64,000 nt of DNA from Methanolobus sp. (GTDB lineage: Archaea; Halobacteriota; Methanosarcinia; Methanosarcinales; Methanosarcinaceae). Positions within the stretch are counted from its first letter, which is position 1. The number at the start of each line of letters is the position of its first letter. The notes beneath the pieces are model-generated. The model did not search any database. It was not told where the DNA came from and was given only the letters and a program-made list of their open reading frames with translations. The stretch spans positions 73,097 to 137,096 of the forward strand of contig NZ_JADQBY010000002.1 of the NCBI RefSeq assembly GCF_016278385.1, written 5' to 3'. The position numbers and the translations under genes are program-made. This document shows, one piece after another, positions 35,644 to 45,050 of this stretch.

Positions 35644-36516
35644 TTGGACAGTACAGAAGTAGTTGTCAACGCTGCTATCAGGCTTGCAGAAGGGCTGAAA
35701 TCAACAGCCATAATAGTATCTGGAGACTTCAATATAGATATGATAGAGACGTCTATACCTGTTTATTTTGCAAGCCGTAAACAAAAAAATATAATTGACC
35801 ATCTAGTGGCAAGCAGCAAAACCAAAGAAGAAAAGTCAAAGGAAATTTTAGACAAAATAAACCAGCAAGCTGCCGGAAAAATCGATCATATCGAAAACAT
35901 TTCGGCTATTGAGTTCATGATGGAAGAGGTTGAAGAAGGAACTATAGTAGGCATAATTGAAAGCAAGGACTCATATGCAATTGTAATTCATAATCTTTCT
36001 GACAATCACATGGTTCAGATAATGAAGGAATGCGAAGAAAGGATATCACCAGAAATACTACGTGCAGCAATGAAAGTGGCTTTTGACATATCCAACACCG
36101 GGAGAGAGGGCAAACAGGTCGGGACTGCATTCATTGTAGGCGATGTTGAAGAAGTAATGATACGTTCGCATCAGATGATCCTTAATCCATATACAGGACA
36201 GAAAGATGAAGACCGAAATATACTGGACAGGAAAAACTGGGAATCTGTAAAGGAATTTGCCCAGCTTGACGGTGTTTTCGTGATATCGGAAGAAGGAATG
36301 ATAGAAGCTGCAGGGAGATACCTCGATGTGGACGCAAGGGACATATCCGTAGACAAAGGACTTGGAGGACGTCATGTATCAGCCGCAGCAATCACAAGAG
36401 ACACAGTATCGATCGCAATAACAGTCTCTGAGTCAGGCGGAGTTATCCACATTTATATGGATGGAAAAGAACTCCTGCACATCGAATCTGCACAAAGAGC
36501 TATTCGTCTAAACTGA
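35644..36516 (+). CDS. dacZ: Archaeal diadenylate cyclase-like protein (DacZ type)
   Basis: 290 residues. An N-terminal alpha/beta domain (~1-125) is followed by a DisA_N/DAC domain (~165-285), the archaeal DacZ layout. The DGA motif region reads [20 protein letters not shown], and the RHR region reads [16 protein letters not shown]. The enzyme would make c-di-AMP from two ATP, a signal linked to osmotic and K+ control in other archaea. Both signature motifs are altered (DGV for DGA, RHV for RHR), so activity needs testing. TTG start at 35644 follows GAGGGG. A terminator follows. Confidence 0.8.
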   Translation: MDSTEVVVNAAIRLAEGLKSTAIIVSGDFNIDMIETSIPVYFASRKQKNIIDHLVASSKTKEEKSKEILDKINQQAAGKIDHIENISAIEFMMEEVEEGTIVGIIESKDSYAIVIHNLSDNHMVQIMKECEERISPEILRAAMKVAFDISNTGREGKQVGTAFIVGDVEEVMIRSHQMILNPYTGQKDEDRNILDRKNWESVKEFAQLDGVFVISEEGMIEAAGRYLDVDARDISVDKGLGGRHVSAAAITRDTVSIAITVSESGGVIHIYMDGKELLHIESAQRAIRLN

Positions 36517-36574
36517 TAATAAAAAAACATCGAATATCCTCAACTTTAAAGACAAACTAAAAACAAAAAAATCA

Positions 36575-36600
36575 GACCGGAAGAATTCCGGTCATTTTAT
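36575..36600. terminator. Bidirectional terminator between dacZ and the acetate-type transporter
   Basis: GACCGGAA (36575-36582) and TTCCGGTC (36586-36593) form an 8-bp stem with a 3-nt loop. ATTTTAT follows on the plus strand. An A-rich stretch before it becomes a T-run on the minus strand. Confidence 0.75.
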
Positions 36601-36618
36601 CTTAAGACTACCAATAAT

Positions 36619-37191
36619 TTAGATTGGCATTTTCATTCCAACTGCGTTCATGACCAGTGCAGTTGCAAGGTAAAGTGATGCAAGACCTGTGATCAGGGTT
36701 ATTAATCCTGCGATTCCCAGAGGCAGTATTCCGAAGAACACAAGTGCAAGGCTGAAGAATGTGAGGTCCAGCACTATGAAGACCACGGTTATCATCTTTA
36801 CACCAATCTTAAATGTAGCAATTGTCAGCAAAGTTGCTATGATACCCCATACGAGTGTGAAGAATCCCATCGATGTGGCACTTGCTGCTGCCATTGGTGC
36901 ATTGAAGAGTCCGGCTGGAGCAAGGTTTATGTATGCAAAACCGAGCCACCAGAAACCAAATATTGTGAATGCTGTTGCACCAAACGTGTCACCTTTCTTA
37001 AATAACTGTATACCTGCTAATACTTCTGCCAAGCCACCAAGCGTTATTGCCATTGCGATGACCATAAGTGCATCTGGTATCATTCCCATGTTTAAAAGTC
37101 CTGCAAATGTAGCTGCAAACCCAAGACCGTAGAAACCTACTGCTGCTGGGCTTCCTGCAGTTGTGTCTTTAATTGTTACTTCTCCTTCCAT
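36619..37191 (-). CDS. GPR1/FUN34/YaaH (SatP)-family acetate/succinate transporter
   Basis: 190 residues with six membrane helices. The N-terminal family segment AGSPAAVGFYGLGFA corresponds to the NPAPLGL motif. Also typical are GGLAEVLAGIQLFKKGDTFGATAFTIFGFWWL and the small-residue packing in later helices. Family members carry acetate, succinate or NH4+/CO2-like small molecules. In a methanogen acetate transport is plausible but substrate is inferred. A 500-bp gap upstream holds dyad elements that may regulate it. Confidence 0.88.
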   Translation of the reverse strand: MEGEVTIKDTTAGSPAAVGFYGLGFAATFAGLLNMGMIPDALMVIAMAITLGGLAEVLAGIQLFKKGDTFGATAFTIFGFWWLGFAYINLAPAGLFNAPMAAASATSMGFFTLVWGIIATLLTIATFKIGVKMITVVFIVLDLTFFSLALVFFGILPLGIAGLITLITGLASLYLATALVMNAVGMKMPI

Positions 37192-37341
37192 AGTTTATCA
37201 CTTCCCTAATATAAATATTTCATAATTACTAAACAATTTAATAGTTATAACTGTTTATTGCTGACCTTAAAAAAAAACCGTCAGAAAAATTACTTCCATC
37301 AATTCTAGTTAATAATGTAACTGCTTGTATACCTCCTCCAA

Positions 37342-37357
37342 GTGTAACCTATTACAC
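37342..37357 (-). promoter_or_regulatory. Inverted repeat upstream of the transporter gene
   Basis: GTGTAA and TTACAC flank CCTA. ACCTCC occurs on both sides of it. It lies ~150 bp upstream of the SatP-family start and may be a regulator site. Confidence 0.3.
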
Positions 37358-37611
37358 CTCCAGATAATGACTTTAAAGTAGAAGTATATATCATTTTTGA
37401 TTATTACATATTAGGATAAGATATAATAAGACCTAATTTTAAATTCAAACTTAATATAAGATTACAAAATAGATTTAAAGTTACTAAAAGGCTTTTTTTT
37501 AATTAAAACACTAAAAAGAACCTAATAGATGTTAAAACATTATGACTGTAAAAATATATATACTGAACACAGAGCTATTGTGGTCACTGTGCACAATATG
37601 TGCAAAACCAG

Positions 37612-37629
37612 TCCGAAACTTATATAAAG
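37612..37629 (+). promoter_or_regulatory. Strong-looking BRE/TATA element without an ORF
   Basis: CCGAAACTTATATAAAG matches the archaeal purine-rich BRE followed by a TATA box. Predicted transcription start is near 37650, giving an RNA antisense to the 3-prime end of pelota. Confidence 0.4.
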
Positions 37630-37700
37630 AAGAAAGGATTAGTAACTTACTTTCATTAACACATATAAGACATACGGAATAGGATATACCTAGAAATAAC

Positions 37701-38741
37701 TCATATCTTAAACCGTAGAAGCGCAGCAATCCCACCAAGCGCAAGAAGTTTCTGTCCCGGCTCAAATATTGTACTAAAGACAACTATTTTCCCCTGATTC
37801 TTTTCAACATCACGTAAAAACGAGTCGATACTGCCCTTTTCCCGCTCAATCCTTAACATTTCATCTGCCACAAGAAGAGTCTCAATAGAACCATAATTCA
37901 ATGCCATTTTCACTTCTTCTATACCGTAGGCCACTTTTCCATCGGTGGCAATTTCCTTAAGCAGATCATCCATAAGACGGGATTCACGGGCTATTCGTGA
38001 CTCCTCCATTATCCGGTCAACTGCGCCGCGTCTTAAAACTTCCTGAAAACCGGACATGCCTATGGAAGAAGTATCTTCAGTAATGACCCTTGAGGCCAGT
38101 TCAGGCTCCTTAGACTGTAAGTACTTCAAGAAATCCTCTTTAGTAAATCCCGGACCTGAAACAACAATGGATTCTGACTCTGATGCAGCGTGCACAAGCT
38201 GCCCGGTAATTTCCTGGAAGAATACCTCTCTCAACGTACCCTCCCCTTTTCCGGAGGATTGATTGATATGAGAATAAGTTTCTATACCGTAATGACGCAC
38301 AAGCCCTATATCCGCGTCACCCTCTTCAATGGCAACAATGACTACTTTAGGACGTTTTGATGATTTTTCTGCTTCATCAATACGCTCAAGCTGATCTTTT
38401 TTCCAGGTTTTAATGATGGAAATATCAAGCCCTTCCTCCACGTTAAAAGTGTGATAGTGCCCGGTATCCATGCCCTGCTCAATAAGACCATGGATTCTCA
38501 GGCGGTTTGAGAACCTGTGAAACTCCAGCTCCTCAACCTTGATACCAAGCCTCACATTTTTTTTCTCCACCTTTTCAGGTCGAAGCTTATCAGAAGCAGT
38601 ATCTGCTTTCCTTTTGGTCAGGGCAAAAATGAGGTCGTTCTTCTCTATGATATACTTCAGGTGCCACAGGTCATCCAGTGTTTCAGGAACAAGTTTGATC
38701 TCACCATCTCTGCCTCTCAAATTCCTTTTTAAAACCCTCAT
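37701..38741 (-). CDS. pelA: mRNA surveillance protein Pelota
   Basis: 346 residues from ATG 38741 (GGGGTGCT upstream); the longer frame adds 19 residues that are not family-like. It starts MRVLKRNLRGRDGEIKLVPE, as typical Pelota. The N-terminal Sm-like domain is followed by eRF1 domain 2 (VVIVAIEEGDADIGLV) and domain 3 (YGIEEVKMALNYGSIETLLVAD). It lacks a GGQ motif, as expected. With aEF1A it recognises stalled ribosomes and starts their rescue. RqcH, another rescue factor, lies just upstream. Confidence 0.94.
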   Translation of the reverse strand: MRVLKRNLRGRDGEIKLVPETLDDLWHLKYIIEKNDLIFALTKRKADTASDKLRPEKVEKKNVRLGIKVEELEFHRFSNRLRIHGLIEQGMDTGHYHTFNVEEGLDISIIKTWKKDQLERIDEAEKSSKRPKVVIVAIEEGDADIGLVRHYGIETYSHINQSSGKGEGTLREVFFQEITGQLVHAASESESIVVSGPGFTKEDFLKYLQSKEPELASRVITEDTSSIGMSGFQEVLRRGAVDRIMEESRIARESRLMDDLLKEIATDGKVAYGIEEVKMALNYGSIETLLVADEMLRIEREKGSIDSFLRDVEKNQGKIVVFSTIFEPGQKLLALGGIAALLRFKI

Positions 38742-38845
38742 TATAGCACCCCAGATATAGATCTTGTTAATCAATTCAGCATCCTTCAATAAACTCAAGG
38801 TATAAAACCCATTAGAGTTATCTTCTGCTGCACTTTACGTATGTA

Positions 38846-40840
38846 TTACTGTCCCTTAATGTCAGATTCACCCGGTGGGAGCATCATTGAAATCTTATCA
38901 GGAGAAGCGATCTGCTTTACAAAATTGGGATCACCTAATTTTTCGACATATATTTTGTATATCTTTTTAGCTACATCGTTCTGATTAAATTTCCCCGGAA
39001 CGATCTCAACAAGATGCTGACCATGCGTATTAACAGCAGATACAGGACCACCTATTACCCGGGTACTACCTTCCAGTTCAAGGGCAACTGCAGCACCCAC
39101 ATGAACATCCCTGAAATAGTTACGCTCACCACGAATTACGAAGGAACCTTTTTTAAGGTACTCTCCGGACTCAGGGGTCTTCGATACCTGCTCAGGTTTT
39201 ATCCAGTAGCAATCACCGCTGAACTGCCCCGATTTCCATACACTTGAATAGGAAACCACAAACTGCGCTGTTTCCTGAAGTGTCTGCTCCGGCACATCTT
39301 TACCCTGGGTTTTAATAACTGTGATAGGAGCACCAGGAACCTGCGTATGAAACACAATGTCCCTCTTTTCCATATATTTTTTAACAATTTCCTCGTTACT
39401 GTCAGCATCCCTTCCGGCAACCACAAGGAAACCATCTGAGGACGTGAACCACCTGAAACGTCCGTACCAGTATTTCTTTGCATGGACCTTTCGCTTACCG
39501 GATGCTTTCTTCTCTTTCTTTTGCATCGCACTTTTCGTATCCTCTATGGCCTTAAGTGCTCCATCCTTTTTCTTAGTAAGCTTTTTGGCTTTATCATAAT
39601 AGACCTGTGCGTTCTGAGGAACTGTAAGTTTGATATCCACAGTAGCCATAATCCCATCAAGATCAAGGACAATGTTCCCGACTGCAGAATCAATACTCAC
39701 AATCCATTTTGCAGCAGGAACACTGTCCTTTGCTTTTTTAAGTATGGACCTGATCTCATCCCATGAATAACCCTTATCACGGGCTTGCAGCAGGACACCA
39801 ATGATCTCTTCAATATCGACATAATTGGCATAAATCTTTTCCGCAACAAGTGTATACTTATTGGCATCCGTTGTAAATTTATCAATTGCAGCTTCTTGTT
39901 TCTGAAGCCTGCGTTCAAAAACATTCACTTTTTCCTTTTTGACTGCAGTAACCTGTTCCTGCACAGATTCAGCAGACATCTTTCCAAAGAAAGCATCAAG
40001 AGCAGCATTAAATGTGGGGAAAGATTCTTTTTCGTAATCCTTGTAAATATCAAGTTCAAAAGGAAGCGCATCAAATGACTGCATCTCACCTTTGACATCC
40101 TTTTTGACAACACATGGTTTCAGGTTGCCGGAGAGAAGAGGAGAGAAGAGATCTTTTAATGCCGCCATAATAGATGTTATACCATCCGAACCAATGTCCC
40201 TTGCAACTTCAGCCTTATTGACACCTGAGCGGGCACAGACCTCTTCAGCAAGTACGCCACCAAGATTGAATCTTGTGGCAATGGTCCTCACCACATCCGC
40301 ATCTGACAGGGCAAATGCTTTTTCAAGATCCTCAGCTCCTGCTTCAACAGGACTGATCTGGGCTTCCGGATACTGATACACCTCACCACTGCGTATCTTC
40401 CTTCCCTTGAAGGACACAGGTTTCATAGGGAGAATTATCTTCCTTTCAGAATCCAGAAGAACGATGTTTCCGGAAGAGAACAATTCAACAACAAGAATTG
40501 TATCCACGCCACCACGTACAATACCAATCTCCATTATCCTGTCAAAATCATACTGTTTGACAAATGTGATGCGCCCTGCCATAATGTGCTTTCTTAGCAG
40601 CATTGGAAATGACTGCGGAAGCTTTGGACTTGGGCGCAGGTGCTGACTCATGTGCGCCCGCTTACCGGCTTCGATTACAAGATTGTCCCTGCCTTTATTG
40701 TAGACAAAAAGATTTATCCTAATTTCATCCGCGGCAGGCTGGTATATTTTCGCAATTTTGGCATCTATTATAGATGTATCACCAGAGCTAAGCTCAAATG
40801 TAAGGGCAGCTACATCAGCACTGGTCATTTCTTTCTTCAT
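38846..40840 (-). CDS. rqcH: Ribosome quality-control factor RqcH (NEMF/Rqc2, NFACT family)
   Basis: 664 residues from the ATG at 40840 (MKKEMTSADVAAL). Order: NFACT-N (~1-180, DVAALTFELS... VYNKGRDNLVI), helix-hairpin-helix (VLAEEVCARSGV), a long charged coiled coil (~290-460) and NFACT-R (AKKYWYGRFRWFTSSDGFLVVAGRDADSNE, with WKSGQFSGDCYWI). RqcH binds 50S subunits carrying peptidyl-tRNA and recruits Ala-tRNA for tailing in bacteria and, by inference, archaea. It is followed by Pelota at a 104-bp distance on the same strand. Confidence 0.93.
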   Translation of the reverse strand: MKKEMTSADVAALTFELSSGDTSIIDAKIAKIYQPAADEIRINLFVYNKGRDNLVIEAGKRAHMSQHLRPSPKLPQSFPMLLRKHIMAGRITFVKQYDFDRIMEIGIVRGGVDTILVVELFSSGNIVLLDSERKIILPMKPVSFKGRKIRSGEVYQYPEAQISPVEAGAEDLEKAFALSDADVVRTIATRFNLGGVLAEEVCARSGVNKAEVARDIGSDGITSIMAALKDLFSPLLSGNLKPCVVKKDVKGEMQSFDALPFELDIYKDYEKESFPTFNAALDAFFGKMSAESVQEQVTAVKKEKVNVFERRLQKQEAAIDKFTTDANKYTLVAEKIYANYVDIEEIIGVLLQARDKGYSWDEIRSILKKAKDSVPAAKWIVSIDSAVGNIVLDLDGIMATVDIKLTVPQNAQVYYDKAKKLTKKKDGALKAIEDTKSAMQKKEKKASGKRKVHAKKYWYGRFRWFTSSDGFLVVAGRDADSNEEIVKKYMEKRDIVFHTQVPGAPITVIKTQGKDVPEQTLQETAQFVVSYSSVWKSGQFSGDCYWIKPEQVSKTPESGEYLKKGSFVIRGERNYFRDVHVGAAVALELEGSTRVIGGPVSAVNTHGQHLVEIVPGKFNQNDVAKKIYKIYVEKLGDPNFVKQIASPDKISMMLPPGESDIKGQ

Positions 40841-40935
40841 GCGGGAATTATAATGCGGATGGTGACTATAAGGTTTATGACGCATTAAACAGATTTAGTA
40901 TCAAATGGGTTCCATAGAGGAGATACAAGCACCAT

Positions 40936-42111
40936 ATGAATGAGAGTACAAGACAATATTTAGTATCTGCATTCCAGAATTATTATTCCACCGCAGACAT
41001 AAGACTCCCGCCCGAATTTACTTCAAGAGAATGGGGATTTATTGAGTTTACCAGCGGTCAGGATACTTTTATGAAAAGACACCGTGCATTTGGTTCAGAA
41101 GGTGAACTACATGACTACCTAAGAGGCATAGCTCCGGCACATGCATACTATTCAGTAGCCTACTATGAGTACCCCGGTGCCCCAAAGATGAAAGAGAAGA
41201 ACTGGCAAAAAGCAGACCTTATATTTGATATTGACTCTGATCACCTGCCCGGTGATATTAATTCATATGCTGAAATGCTTGAAAATGGGAAGAAAGAGAC
41301 ATTAAAACTCCTTGAGTTTCTCATGGACGATTTTGGTTTTAAGGAAAGAGAAGTTCATGCTGTCTTTTCCGGCGGCAGAGGATATCACTTCCATATCAGT
41401 GAAGAATCGGTGCTTTCGCTTGGAAGCGCAGAGAGAAGAGAAATTGTAGACTATGTCAGTTCCAGGGGTCTTAATCTTGATAAGATATTCTCCAAGAGAG
41501 ATATTTCAGGAGATGCCGGAGCAGAAACCGCAAAAATGTCAATACTTCCTTCAGAGGACGAAGGCGGTTGGGGAGGAAGGATCAACCGCTACCTTATAAC
41601 GTACCTTACGTCCCTGGCCAGAGATGAAGATGCTATTAAAATACTGACAGGATTCAAAGGAATTGGCAAAACTACTGCGGAGAAACTTGTAGAAGTATTC
41701 CGGGATGAAGCACGCGTATATGCCTTGAAAAAAGGGAAGATGGATGCACTTGGCGGCATAAAGAAAGAAATACTGGAAAACATTGTGAAGCAGGGGGTTA
41801 CCCAGATGGCTGCATGTGTTGATGAGCCTGTCACCGCAGATATAAAACGTCTGATACGCCTTCCCGGATCACTTCACGGAAAATCGGGTATGAAAGTCAC
41901 AGCCTTATCCATCCAGGAACTGGAAACATTCGAACCCTTAAACGATGCAGTAGTATTCAGTGACAAGTCGGTAAAAATAAAAGTGATTAAACCTTTTGCT
42001 GTTCAAATGAAAGGAAAGGACCTCACAGTAGAGGAAGGCATACAGGAAGTCCCGGAGTATGCTGCAGTATATCTGATGTGCAGAGGGGTGGCTGAATATG
42101 GATCGCACTGA
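40936..42111 (+). CDS. priS: DNA primase small (catalytic) subunit
   Basis: 391 residues. The catalytic acidic motif is ADLIFDIDSD (about residue 97), and the nucleotide-binding SGGRGYHFHI lies ~50 residues later. SREWGFIEF near the N-terminus is also conserved. An inserted region contains a helix-hairpin-helix-like segment (ILTGFKGIGKTTAEKLV), seen in Methanosarcina-type PriS. It makes RNA/DNA primers with PriL. It overlaps the GINS gene by 14 bp, a common archaeal pairing. Confidence 0.94.
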   Translation: MNESTRQYLVSAFQNYYSTADIRLPPEFTSREWGFIEFTSGQDTFMKRHRAFGSEGELHDYLRGIAPAHAYYSVAYYEYPGAPKMKEKNWQKADLIFDIDSDHLPGDINSYAEMLENGKKETLKLLEFLMDDFGFKEREVHAVFSGGRGYHFHISEESVLSLGSAERREIVDYVSSRGLNLDKIFSKRDISGDAGAETAKMSILPSEDEGGWGGRINRYLITYLTSLARDEDAIKILTGFKGIGKTTAEKLVEVFRDEARVYALKKGKMDALGGIKKEILENIVKQGVTQMAACVDEPVTADIKRLIRLPGSLHGKSGMKVTALSIQELETFEPLNDAVVFSDKSVKIKVIKPFAVQMKGKDLTVEEGIQEVPEYAAVYLMCRGVAEYGSH

Positions 42112-42796
42112 GCTTAAGAACGCACTTAGGGAAGAGAGCAGTTCAACGCTCAGGTCGCTACACCCTGGCTTTTTTCCTGATGTAGAAAAGTACGTTAAGG
42201 AACTTGAGGAAGAGATACTTAATGTAAATAACCCACGCTCAGTTGAGTCCAAGATGCTTGAGGATGAACTGCAGAGTGCAATTACCGACATAGAGGTTAT
42301 ATTCATACGCCGCATAAGGAAGATAATAAGCTACGCCACAAACAATGCATTTTCCAGCATGCCGCCTTCCCAGGACATGAGCAAACTTCTGAATGAAGAA
42401 AAAGAACTATATGATTCTGTGCTTTCAGCCATCAATTCAGCACGTAAGGAATTGCTTGTACCGATACTTGACCCGCAGGCAACAATAATAAAAATGAAGC
42501 CGGCCAAAATAAAAGAGGGAAATACAACTCTGTCTGAGGATAACGTACAGATCGACCATTCTGATGAGCAGCAACGGATGCTTGCCGGACATCAGGATGA
42601 TACCAGCAATAAAGACGAAATAGGCAAAAGTAATATAAATAAAGAATTCGTTGTTGTGCGAATACTGGAGGACCTGCCTACTTTCAAGGCTATGGATAAT
42701 CGCAATTACACATTATATGCTGAAGACGTTATCGTTTTACCCACCCTGAACGCAAAGGGGCTGATTAAACGGAACGTGGCACAAAGAATTCCGTAA
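42098..42796 (+). CDS. GINS complex subunit (Gins51-like)
   Basis: 232 residues. The N-terminal helical A domain is followed by an acidic, poorly conserved linker (~135-185) and a C-terminal B domain ([35 protein letters not shown]). This A-then-B order is that of Gins51. The protein joins MCM and GAN/RecJ in the archaeal CMG helicase. Overlap with priS and the position before eL42 are characteristic of euryarchaeal genomes. Confidence 0.85.
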   Translation: MDRTELKNALREESSSTLRSLHPGFFPDVEKYVKELEEEILNVNNPRSVESKMLEDELQSAITDIEVIFIRRIRKIISYATNNAFSSMPPSQDMSKLLNEEKELYDSVLSAINSARKELLVPILDPQATIIKMKPAKIKEGNTTLSEDNVQIDHSDEQQRMLAGHQDDTSNKDEIGKSNINKEFVVVRILEDLPTFKAMDNRNYTLYAEDVIVLPTLNAKGLIKRNVAQRIP

Positions 42797-42824
42797 AATT
42801 AATAAACTTATCAAGGTGAAGATA

Positions 42825-43103
42825 ATGAAGATTCCAAAGAGATTCAGAACACACTGCCCTTCATGCAAAAAGCACACAGAGCATGTTGCAGAGAGAGTAA
42901 AGAAGGGTAAGGCATCGTCACTTACACGCATCGAAAGACAGAAGAAACGCCAGACTGGTATTGGAAACAGTGGCAAGTTCTCAAAGGTGCCTGGTGGAGA
43001 CAAACCAACAAAAAGAATATGGCTCAGATACAGGTGCACAGAATGCAATAAGGCACATCAGAGACCATGTTTCAGAGCAAAGAAATTCGATTTTGCGGAG
43101 TGA
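42825..43103 (+). CDS. rpl44e: Ribosomal protein eL42 (L44e)
   Basis: 92 residues from the ATG at 42825, which follows AAGGTGA; the GTG at 42816 is part of that site. It begins [18 protein letters not shown] and has two CxxC pairs (CPSC, CTEC) forming the zinc ribbon of eL42. The central basic GGQ-free loop ([17 protein letters not shown]) contacts the E site. It heads the translation cluster eL42-eS27-eIF2alpha-Nop10. Confidence 0.97.
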   Translation: MKIPKRFRTHCPSCKKHTEHVAERVKKGKASSLTRIERQKKRQTGIGNSGKFSKVPGGDKPTKRIWLRYRCTECNKAHQRPCFRAKKFDFAE

Positions 43104-43108
43104 TGTAA

Positions 43109-43285
<177 letters not shown>

Positions 43286-43301
43286 TTCAAAGTGATTTAT
43301 A

Positions 43302-44099
43302 ATGGATGACAACAGTTGGCCCGAAAGTGGGGATTTTGTTGTTTGTGCCGTAACGAATGTTACCGATTTCGGTGCATACACATCCCTTGAAGAATTCAAT
43401 GGAAAAGAAGGTTTTATCCACATATCGGAGATTAAGGCCGGATGGGTCAAATATGTAAGAGACCACGTGCGTGAAGGACAGAAAATAGTCTGCAAAGTAC
43501 TTAATGTAGACTCTTCACGTCGCCACATAGACCTGTCCCTAAAGGATGTTAACGAACACCAGAAGCGTGCAAAGATACAGGACTGGAAGAACGAACAAAA
43601 GGCCTTCAAGTGGCTTCAGTTTGTTGCAGAGGAAAATGAGACCAGCGAAGAAGAGATGGATAAGTTAAAGCTCAACTTGCTGGAAAGCTTCGGCAGTCTT
43701 TATTCCGTATTTGAAGAAGCAGCCATCAATGCAGAGGATGCTTTCGACGATGTGAAGATGAAGAAGACGCTTGTTTCAAGTATTATCACTGTAGCTCAGA
43801 ATAACATCAAACTGCCTTTTGTAGACATCGCAGGATTCATAGACCTCAATTGCTATCTCCCTGATGGAATCGAGATCATTAAGCAAGCACTTGATGCTGG
43901 CAATGAAATAGAGGAGGAAGGAGTAAACGTGGACATCAGTTATACTGGTGCTCCAAGATATCGCATTAAAGTGATTGCTCCTGATTATAAGAAAGCAGAG
44001 GCTGTGTTGAAGAAGTCTGCAAATGCAGCTATCAGCACTATTGAAAAGCTTGGTGGAAAAGGCGAATTCCACAGGCATAATGATACTGTAAAGGCGTGA
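43302..44099 (+). CDS. Translation initiation factor 2 subunit alpha
   Basis: 265 residues. An N-terminal S1 domain (PESGDFVVCAVTNVTDFGAY...GFIHISEI...VREGQKIVCKVL) is followed by a helical domain and a C-terminal alpha/beta domain (VNVDISYTGAPRYRIKVIAPDYKKAEAVL). That is full-length archaeal aIF2-alpha. It helps the gamma subunit bind initiator tRNA. GTGATTT precedes the ATG at 43302. Confidence 0.96.
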   Translation: MDDNSWPESGDFVVCAVTNVTDFGAYTSLEEFNGKEGFIHISEIKAGWVKYVRDHVREGQKIVCKVLNVDSSRRHIDLSLKDVNEHQKRAKIQDWKNEQKAFKWLQFVAEENETSEEEMDKLKLNLLESFGSLYSVFEEAAINAEDAFDDVKMKKTLVSSIITVAQNNIKLPFVDIAGFIDLNCYLPDGIEIIKQALDAGNEIEEEGVNVDISYTGAPRYRIKVIAPDYKKAEAVLKKSANAAISTIEKLGGKGEFHRHNDTVKA

Positions 44100-44106
44100 G
44101 ATTCCG

Positions 44107-44280
44107 TTGGGACAAAATATCTTCAAATGCAGGAATTGTGGCAGATATACTATGGAAACTGTCTGCAAGCAATGTAGTTTCAATACTGTTAGGCCACAAC
44201 CTGCAAAATTTTCCCCAAAGGACCCCTATGGCAGATATCGCAGGATAGCAAGGAAAGAGGGAGATCAATGCAGGAAATAG
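44107..44280 (+). CDS. nop10: H/ACA ribonucleoprotein component Nop10
   Basis: 57 residues from the TTG at 44107, 8 nt past the aIF2-alpha stop. The zinc ribbon is C8-x2-C11...C20-x2-C23 (CRNCG, CKQC), followed by the Nop10 hallmark PAKFSPKDPYGRYRR. It stabilises Cbf5 in RNA-guided pseudouridylation complexes. Its last codons overlap the start of the PAC2 gene by 13 bp. Confidence 0.95.
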   Translation: MGQNIFKCRNCGRYTMETVCKQCSFNTVRPQPAKFSPKDPYGRYRRIARKEGDQCRK

Positions 44281-45044
44281 AAGTAATTCGTACAAAAGAA
44301 GATGTTCAACTTAAGGACCCGATACTTATAGTGGGGCTTCCGGGTGTTGGACATGTTGGAAAGCTTGTTGCAGAGCACATTGTCGAAGAACTTGATGCAG
44401 AGAAAATAATTGAGATTTATTCCCACCATTTCCCACCTCAGGTTCTTGTGGATGAAAATAGTGAAATTCAACTGGTAAACAATGAATTATTTGTCTGCCA
44501 CACAGAAAAACACGATATTATTGTACTTATTGGTGACCACCAGAGCTCTTCCACAGAAGGACACTACAAACTATGCACAGTTTACCTCGAACTTGCGCAG
44601 GAATTTGGAGTACAGAGGATATACACTCTGGGAGGATTCCCTACAGGACAGCTCACACATTCTAACGAAGTACTCGGAGCAGTAAACAATATAGAACTTA
44701 TTGAGGAACTTAAAGAGTATGGAGTCACCTTCAAAGAAGGTGAGCCAGGAGGAGGCATTGTTGGTGCTTCCGGACTTTTGCTTGGACTTAGTAAATTCAA
44801 GAACATTGATGCAGCATGCCTCATGGGTCTGACCTCAGGCTATCTTGTAGACCCGAAGAGTGCACAATCACTGCTTAAGGTCATCTGCAAGATATTTGAG
44901 ATCGATATCGATGAAGGACCTCTTGAAGAGCGTGCCAAGGAAATGGAAAAAATTGTTGCAAGACTTAAGGAAGTAGAACAGCAACAAAAAGGGATGCCTG
45001 AGATGGGCACCGTAAATGATGAAGACCTCAGATATATTGGCTAA
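44268..45044 (+). CDS. PAC2-family (proteasome assembly chaperone-like) protein
   Basis: 258 residues with the family opening DPILIVGLPGVGHVGKLVAEHI, the strand-loop VLIGDHQSSSTEGHYKL, YTLGGFPTGQ and GGGIVGASGLLLGLS. A C-terminal coiled coil (~225-250, KEMEKIVARLKEVEQQQ) ends the protein. Archaeal PbaA/PbaB relatives bind proteasome alpha subunits, but function is not settled for all members. GAGGGAGATCA precedes the ATG, inside nop10. Conserved linkage with nop10 and aIF2-alpha. Confidence 0.88.
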   Translation: MQEIEVIRTKEDVQLKDPILIVGLPGVGHVGKLVAEHIVEELDAEKIIEIYSHHFPPQVLVDENSEIQLVNNELFVCHTEKHDIIVLIGDHQSSSTEGHYKLCTVYLELAQEFGVQRIYTLGGFPTGQLTHSNEVLGAVNNIELIEELKEYGVTFKEGEPGGGIVGASGLLLGLSKFKNIDAACLMGLTSGYLVDPKSAQSLLKVICKIFEIDIDEGPLEERAKEMEKIVARLKEVEQQQKGMPEMGTVNDEDLRYIG

Positions 45045-45050
45045 AGTAAA

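Larger units (their letters stand above)
37192..37700. other. Long AT-rich intergenic region with dyads and an orphan promoter
   Basis: 509 bp between the transporter gene and pelota, both on the minus strand. No ORF with coding character was seen. It holds a small inverted repeat (37342-37357) and a plus-strand BRE/TATA-like element (37612-37629) that has no gene downstream except antisense to pelota. Confidence 0.5.
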
